Assembly (NCBI GenBank): GCA_011390535.1
Contig: JAABSF010000062.1
Location: forward strand, 1-9,986
Reading direction: 5' to 3'
DNA length: 9,986 nucleotides
Source of the DNA: Deltaproteobacteria bacterium
GTDB taxonomy: Bacteria > Myxococcota_A > Polyangia > HGW-17 > SLPX01
Part shown: piece by piece, positions 6,617-9,986 of the stretch
Layout of the letters: every line of letters begins with the position of its first letter
How positions within the stretch are numbered: the stretch's first letter is position 1
Position numbers and translations under genes: made by a program
The notes under the pieces: model-generated
Database searches by the model: none
Told to the model about the DNA's origin: nothing
What the model saw: the letters and a program-made list of their open reading frames with translations, nothing else

Positions 6617-9008
6617 CATCGTGGTCAAAGAGTTGAAATACAAATCTATAATAACTGAAGAACTCAATAAAAAAGGGGTCCTGGGGCTCATCGGCAATAC
6701 CCCGATGGTCCCCATCAGGCGTCTCAATCCAAATCCGAATGTTCTGGTTCTGGCAAAATATGAAGCGCTGAATCCCGGAGGCTCCATCAAAGCCCGCATC
6801 GCGCTCAGCATGATAGAGGCTGCGGAGCGATCAGGTGAGCTGCACTCGGGAAAGACAATTTTAGAGGCCACTTCCGGAAACACCGGGATAGGGTTGGCTA
6901 TCGTAGCCGCCGTAAAGGGATACCCGATAATTTTGGCCATGTCCGAGGCCGTGAGCCTTGAGCGGAGAAAAATCCTGTCGGCTTTGGGAGCGGACTTTCT
7001 TCTGACAGATCCAAATCGTGGTACGGACGCGGCAATTGAAGCAGCTTACAAGTTGGCCCGTGAAGAATCGGATAAATATTTTCTCCCGGACCAGTTCAAC
7101 AATCCAGCTAACATTGATGCCCACTATCACGGAACCGGCTCGGAGATCTGGCGCGACACAAAAGGCTTGGTGACTCATTTCGTAGCTTCCATGGGCACCA
7201 CCGGGACGCTTATGGGTTGCTCCAAACGTTTAAAAAAGATGAACCCCGAGGTCAGAATTATTGGGGTGGAGCCTTATCTGGGGCATAAGCTCCAAGGGCT
7301 GAAGAACCTGAAAGAGGCCTATGTTCCCGGCATATATGAGCACAATGCCTTAGATGAAAAGATAAACGTAGTGGATGAAGCGGCGTTTGAGATGACTCGC
7401 AGGCTCGCCACTGAAGAGGGCCTCTTCGTGGGGATGAGCTCGGGCGCAGCGATGTACGTCGCCCTGGAAAAAGCAAAAAGCCTCAAAGAAGGGGTAATGG
7501 TTGTCATACTACCTGACGGGGGAGAAAGATATCTAAGCACTGAATTGTTTGTAGTGCCGGAAGCCGAGCAAACGGAACCTGTTGAATCGGAACTGCGGCT
7601 CATTAACACTTTCAGCAGAAAAAAGGAGCGTTTTTCCACCCAAGAAGAAAACAAAACAGTCCTATACACATGCGGCCCCACCCTGGATCAGCGCCCACAT
7701 TTAGGCCTCTATAGACGAATAGTCCTAGCCGACGTTTTAAGGAGGTACCTGGAATACCGCTACCAACACGAGGTTAAGCACATAGTCGGCCTCGTGGACA
7801 TGGACCAAAACGTTTTGGCCGCTGCAAAACACAAAGGCATTACTCCGGAAGAAATTGTAGAGCAGGTCAGTGCGGAATACATGGAAGATCTAAACAACTT
7901 GAATATTCTCCCTGCGACAGATGCTCCACGAGCTTCACAGAACACAAAAGACATGCTCGGGTTGACCGGACGATTGACCGAGGCGGGGTTGGCTTATGAA
8001 AAGCTCCGTTCGGTATATTTCCGTCTGGACCGCTATCCCGAGTATGGTCGTGTCTCCGGTATCGACCTAGACAAGATCCGTATAGGGAGCACCGTTGACC
8101 TGGATCGGTATGAGAAAGTGGACCCCAAGGATTTCACGTTGCTGCGCAGAAGCACCCTGGCTGAATTGCGAACAGGGTTTTACACCGAGAGCGAGTGGGG
8201 GAACATGAGCCCATCATGGCATCTCCAGTGCGCAGGACTGGCCATGGCCGGTTGTGGTGAAAAATTTGACATACACATCAGCGGAACCGATCTCATCTTC
8301 CCCCACCACGAAAACACGGTGGCGCTCGTGAGATCATTGACCGGAGAATACCCATCCAAGTTCGCCTTGCATGCTGAGATGATACTTGTAGATGAAAAGA
8401 AGATGTCCAGAAGCGGAGAGACGGCAGTGACTATCCCTGAGTTGTTGGAGATGGGGTTTACAGGGCGGGTCATCCGATACTTTCTATCCACGACGCATTA
8501 CAGACAGCCCTTAAGGTTTTCCGTTTCCTCTCTGGAAGCATCGCGAACCTCCCTGAACAGAATTGACGACTTCGTGATAAACGTCTCCAATGCTTCAGGC
8601 AAAGAACATGAAGATGAAGTGGACACATGGATCACCGAGCTGACAACTGAATTCAAAAAAGCAATGGACGACGATTTGAATGTGTCTGCAGCCATGGCAT
8701 CCATTTTTACGTTTGCCCGTCGAGTAAACACAATGCTTGCCAAGGGCCGAATCAGCAAATCTCAAATCTGCACAATTTTGGAAACCGTGAGAGCACTGAC
8801 CAGCCTTCTTGGGTTCATGCCCGATGCCGGATGCCCGGCGGGGCCTGAAATAATGGAGCTTATAGAGCGGCGAAACAAAGCTAGAGAAAATGGTGATTAT
8901 GATATGGCCGACACGATTCGTGAGAATCTCTCCCGGCGTGGCATCATGGTCGAAGATACCCCTGGAGGCACAAGGTGGCGACGAAAAAGAGCCTCGGACG
9001 ATTCATGA
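6594..9008 (+). CDS. Fusion of cysteine synthase (CysK/CysM-type) and cysteinyl-tRNA synthetase
   Basis: One uninterrupted frame joins two enzymes. Residues ~28-320 are a fold-II PLP enzyme of the cysteine synthase group: GLIGNTPMV, PLP lysine K66 in NPGGSIK, TSGNTG (93-98), SMGTTGT (199-205), SSGAA (282-286) and PDGGERYLST (307-316). After a short acidic linker (~320-334), residues ~335-804 form a complete class I cysteinyl-tRNA synthetase homologue: C360 in YTCGPT, the HIGH-equivalent HLGL (369-372), C546 in WHLQC, FPHHENT (569-575), KMSRS (603-607), and a C-terminal helical domain ending GGTRWRR. The halves would make cysteine from an activated serine and then activate cysteine for tRNA. 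Departures from consensus are HIGH to HLGL, Thr at the usual zinc-ligand Glu (T575), and KAR for the KDR that follows the PLP lysine. The start is uncertain: TTG 6594 overlaps ssnA by 23 bases, while GTG 6621 and TTG 6633 would not. It is the last gene of the apparent operon. The domain calls are firm; activity of either half is unproven. Confidence 0.93.
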   Translation: MKKPGTISIVVKELKYKSIITEELNKKGVLGLIGNTPMVPIRRLNPNPNVLVLAKYEALNPGGSIKARIALSMIEAAERSGELHSGKTILEATSGNTGIGLAIVAAVKGYPIILAMSEAVSLERRKILSALGADFLLTDPNRGTDAAIEAAYKLAREESDKYFLPDQFNNPANIDAHYHGTGSEIWRDTKGLVTHFVASMGTTGTLMGCSKRLKKMNPEVRIIGVEPYLGHKLQGLKNLKEAYVPGIYEHNALDEKINVVDEAAFEMTRRLATEEGLFVGMSSGAAMYVALEKAKSLKEGVMVVILPDGGERYLSTELFVVPEAEQTEPVESELRLINTFSRKKERFSTQEENKTVLYTCGPTLDQRPHLGLYRRIVLADVLRRYLEYRYQHEVKHIVGLVDMDQNVLAAAKHKGITPEEIVEQVSAEYMEDLNNLNILPATDAPRASQNTKDMLGLTGRLTEAGLAYEKLRSVYFRLDRYPEYGRVSGIDLDKIRIGSTVDLDRYEKVDPKDFTLLRRSTLAELRTGFYTESEWGNMSPSWHLQCAGLAMAGCGEKFDIHISGTDLIFPHHENTVALVRSLTGEYPSKFALHAEMILVDEKKMSRSGETAVTIPELLEMGFTGRVIRYFLSTTHYRQPLRFSVSSLEASRTSLNRIDDFVINVSNASGKEHEDEVDTWITELTTEFKKAMDDDLNVSAAMASIFTFARRVNTMLAKGRISKSQICTILETVRALTSLLGFMPDAGCPAGPEIMELIERRNKARENGDYDMADTIRENLSRRGIMVEDTPGGTRWRRKRASDDS

Positions 9009-9986
9009 CTGAAACCAGTTCCAAGGCCAGAAGCGCCATTTCCAAATACGGCCTGCCGAAGATTTCCTTTTTTTGGTGGGTTGCTCTTCATCTTGAGCAG
9101 GTTCGGATTTTTCTCCCGAAGGCTCATCCACCTTTAATTTAAAAGTAGCTATGCCCAACATAGTTCTAGTTTTGAAGCTATCGGCCAAGCTCCTCTTCCC
9201 TTTGGGCTTGGCCTCATCAATTACATTGATAGTCTCCAAGGTTTCAAATGATGCAGCCGGAATACTCTGGGGTGCCCTATCGTAAACCTCTCTGATCCTT
9301 GTGAGCCACTTCTCGAAGACAGCAAACTCTTCTTTGGTGACCAGGAGCGCAAAGACTTCTTCTGCAAAAGGAACATTCCAAGGTGTGTTCAGTACTTTCT
9401 CCGGGACCGGATGCCCCTGTGATTCAGCATAAGTTACAATCTCTTGCCTCAACCCATCCAGCTCTTTTTTCTGGTCTTCTCCGAGAGGAGCGCTCCGATA
9501 TAACTCATCACAAACATACAGAGACGATCTCAGCCGCTCCCGCAGGTCAGGTATCGTCTTTTTGAAAGCGGCTACCTTATGGCGGGCATATATCTCCACC
9601 AAATCTTCACGGCCCATGAATCTTTTAAATGATTCTACTGCATAAGGAGCTGACAGGACTTTGGAGTTCCGCCTTATTATGTCCAGTATATTCACATCTC
9701 TCCCGCCGGAAATCAAAAGCCTCGCCGGAGTATCATGCAAATCATCTTTCAGCTCTTCGATTAACTCGCGGAGCTTGTTGTTAGCATCTCGAAGGATCAA
9801 GTCCGGATCATCGAGATGCTCTTCTCTCTCAATCACTCGCATCCGCTGCTGAACTTTTCGCCGAAATTCATCGATCTCGGAAAAAACGAAACGCACAGGA
9901 GTAAATTCTTTCCGGGCTTCACTCCACCAATCCTGCATGGGCTCCACGCGACTCTTTCCATAATCCTCCCTTAAAAGTCGACGAAG
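9003..9986 (-). CDS. Unrecognised charged protein with tryptophan-rich C-terminal tail, 5' end probably outside the window
   Basis: I do not recognise this protein. Starting at GTG 9947 it has 314 residues, but the frame stays open to the window edge and reads plausibly as protein, so the N-terminus may lie outside. Other internal starts are possible (ATG 9938, with GGAG only 3 bases away). The body is rich in Glu, Lys and Arg, with long predicted-helical stretches (about residues 25-75 and 125-175) that could form coiled coils, and no catalytic motif I can name. A conserved-looking middle part includes LNTPWNVPFAEEVFALLV. The C-terminus has a low-complexity charged linker (about 274-298, with EKSEPAQDEEQPTKKRKSS), then a final segment with five Trp and two Phe in about 13 residues (IWKWRFWPWNWF). 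That tail may contact membrane or a partner. It is convergent with the fusion gene, the stop codons overlapping. Confidence 0.75.
   Translation of the reverse strand, partial: LRRLLREDYGKSRVEPMQDWWSEARKEFTPVRFVFSEIDEFRRKVQQRMRVIEREEHLDDPDLILRDANNKLRELIEELKDDLHDTPARLLISGGRDVNILDIIRRNSKVLSAPYAVESFKRFMGREDLVEIYARHKVAAFKKTIPDLRERLRSSLYVCDELYRSAPLGEDQKKELDGLRQEIVTYAESQGHPVPEKVLNTPWNVPFAEEVFALLVTKEEFAVFEKWLTRIREVYDRAPQSIPAASFETLETINVIDEAKPKGKRSLADSFKTRTMLGIATFKLKVDEPSGEKSEPAQDEEQPTKKRKSSAGRIWKWRFWPWNWFQS

Noticed and set aside
6594..9008. Two separate cysK and cysS genes
   Set aside because: The frame is continuous through the linker with no stop, and there is no ATG or ribosome site at the start of the synthetase half.
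9836..9961. Short minus-strand frame from the ATG at 9961, just after a GGGAGG
   Set aside because: It is out of frame with the large gene and stops after about 41 codons, with no recognisable content. The ribosome-site match is probably chance inside the longer coding frame.

Overview
The window looks like a bacterial chromosome segment of moderate GC content. The protein styles (the ATPase with an N-terminal GPC..HYM..P block, SsnA, and the CysK/CysM-type enzyme) suggest an anaerobic Desulfobacterota (Deltaproteobacteria) or similar lineage. That placement is inference from protein style only; the window has no rRNA or other marker gene.

Left part (1-1714): the 3' two thirds of a subtilisin-family serine protease gene, interrupted by two in-frame stop codons but with its frame otherwise intact. 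It is followed by a small gene for a cysteine-rich, probably exported protein of unknown function, which has its own promoter-like sequence and a good ribosome binding site.

Middle (1875-3425): a 516-residue P-loop ATPase with a C-terminal PD-(D/E)XK nuclease-like domain. A 312-base gene-free stretch follows (3426-3737). It holds three perfect or near-perfect 41-bp tandem repeats plus a 19-bp partial copy, then most of a separate 15-bp repeat that runs into the next gene.

Right part (3738-9008): an apparent three-gene operon. It encodes a hydantoinase/dihydropyrimidinase, an SsnA-type aminohydrolase, and an 804-codon fusion of a cysteine-synthase-type PLP enzyme to a full-length cysteinyl-tRNA synthetase homologue. 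The hydantoinase start lies inside the in-frame 15-bp repeat, and an 11-bp repeat fills the gap before ssnA. E. coli places hyuA and ssnA in one cluster, now linked to anaerobic purine/urate breakdown, so the first two genes may open nitrogen heterocycles. The fusion joins cysteine formation to cysteine activation in one polypeptide, and its synthetase half departs from consensus at the HIGH motif and at one expected zinc ligand.

Right edge (9003-9986, minus strand): an unrecognised charged protein with a tryptophan-rich tail. It is convergent with the fusion gene, and the two stop codons overlap in the palindrome TCATGA.

The best leads are the CysK-CysRS fusion with altered catalytic motifs, and the three unrelated tandem-repeat families around the hydantoinase gene, one of which sits on its start codon.
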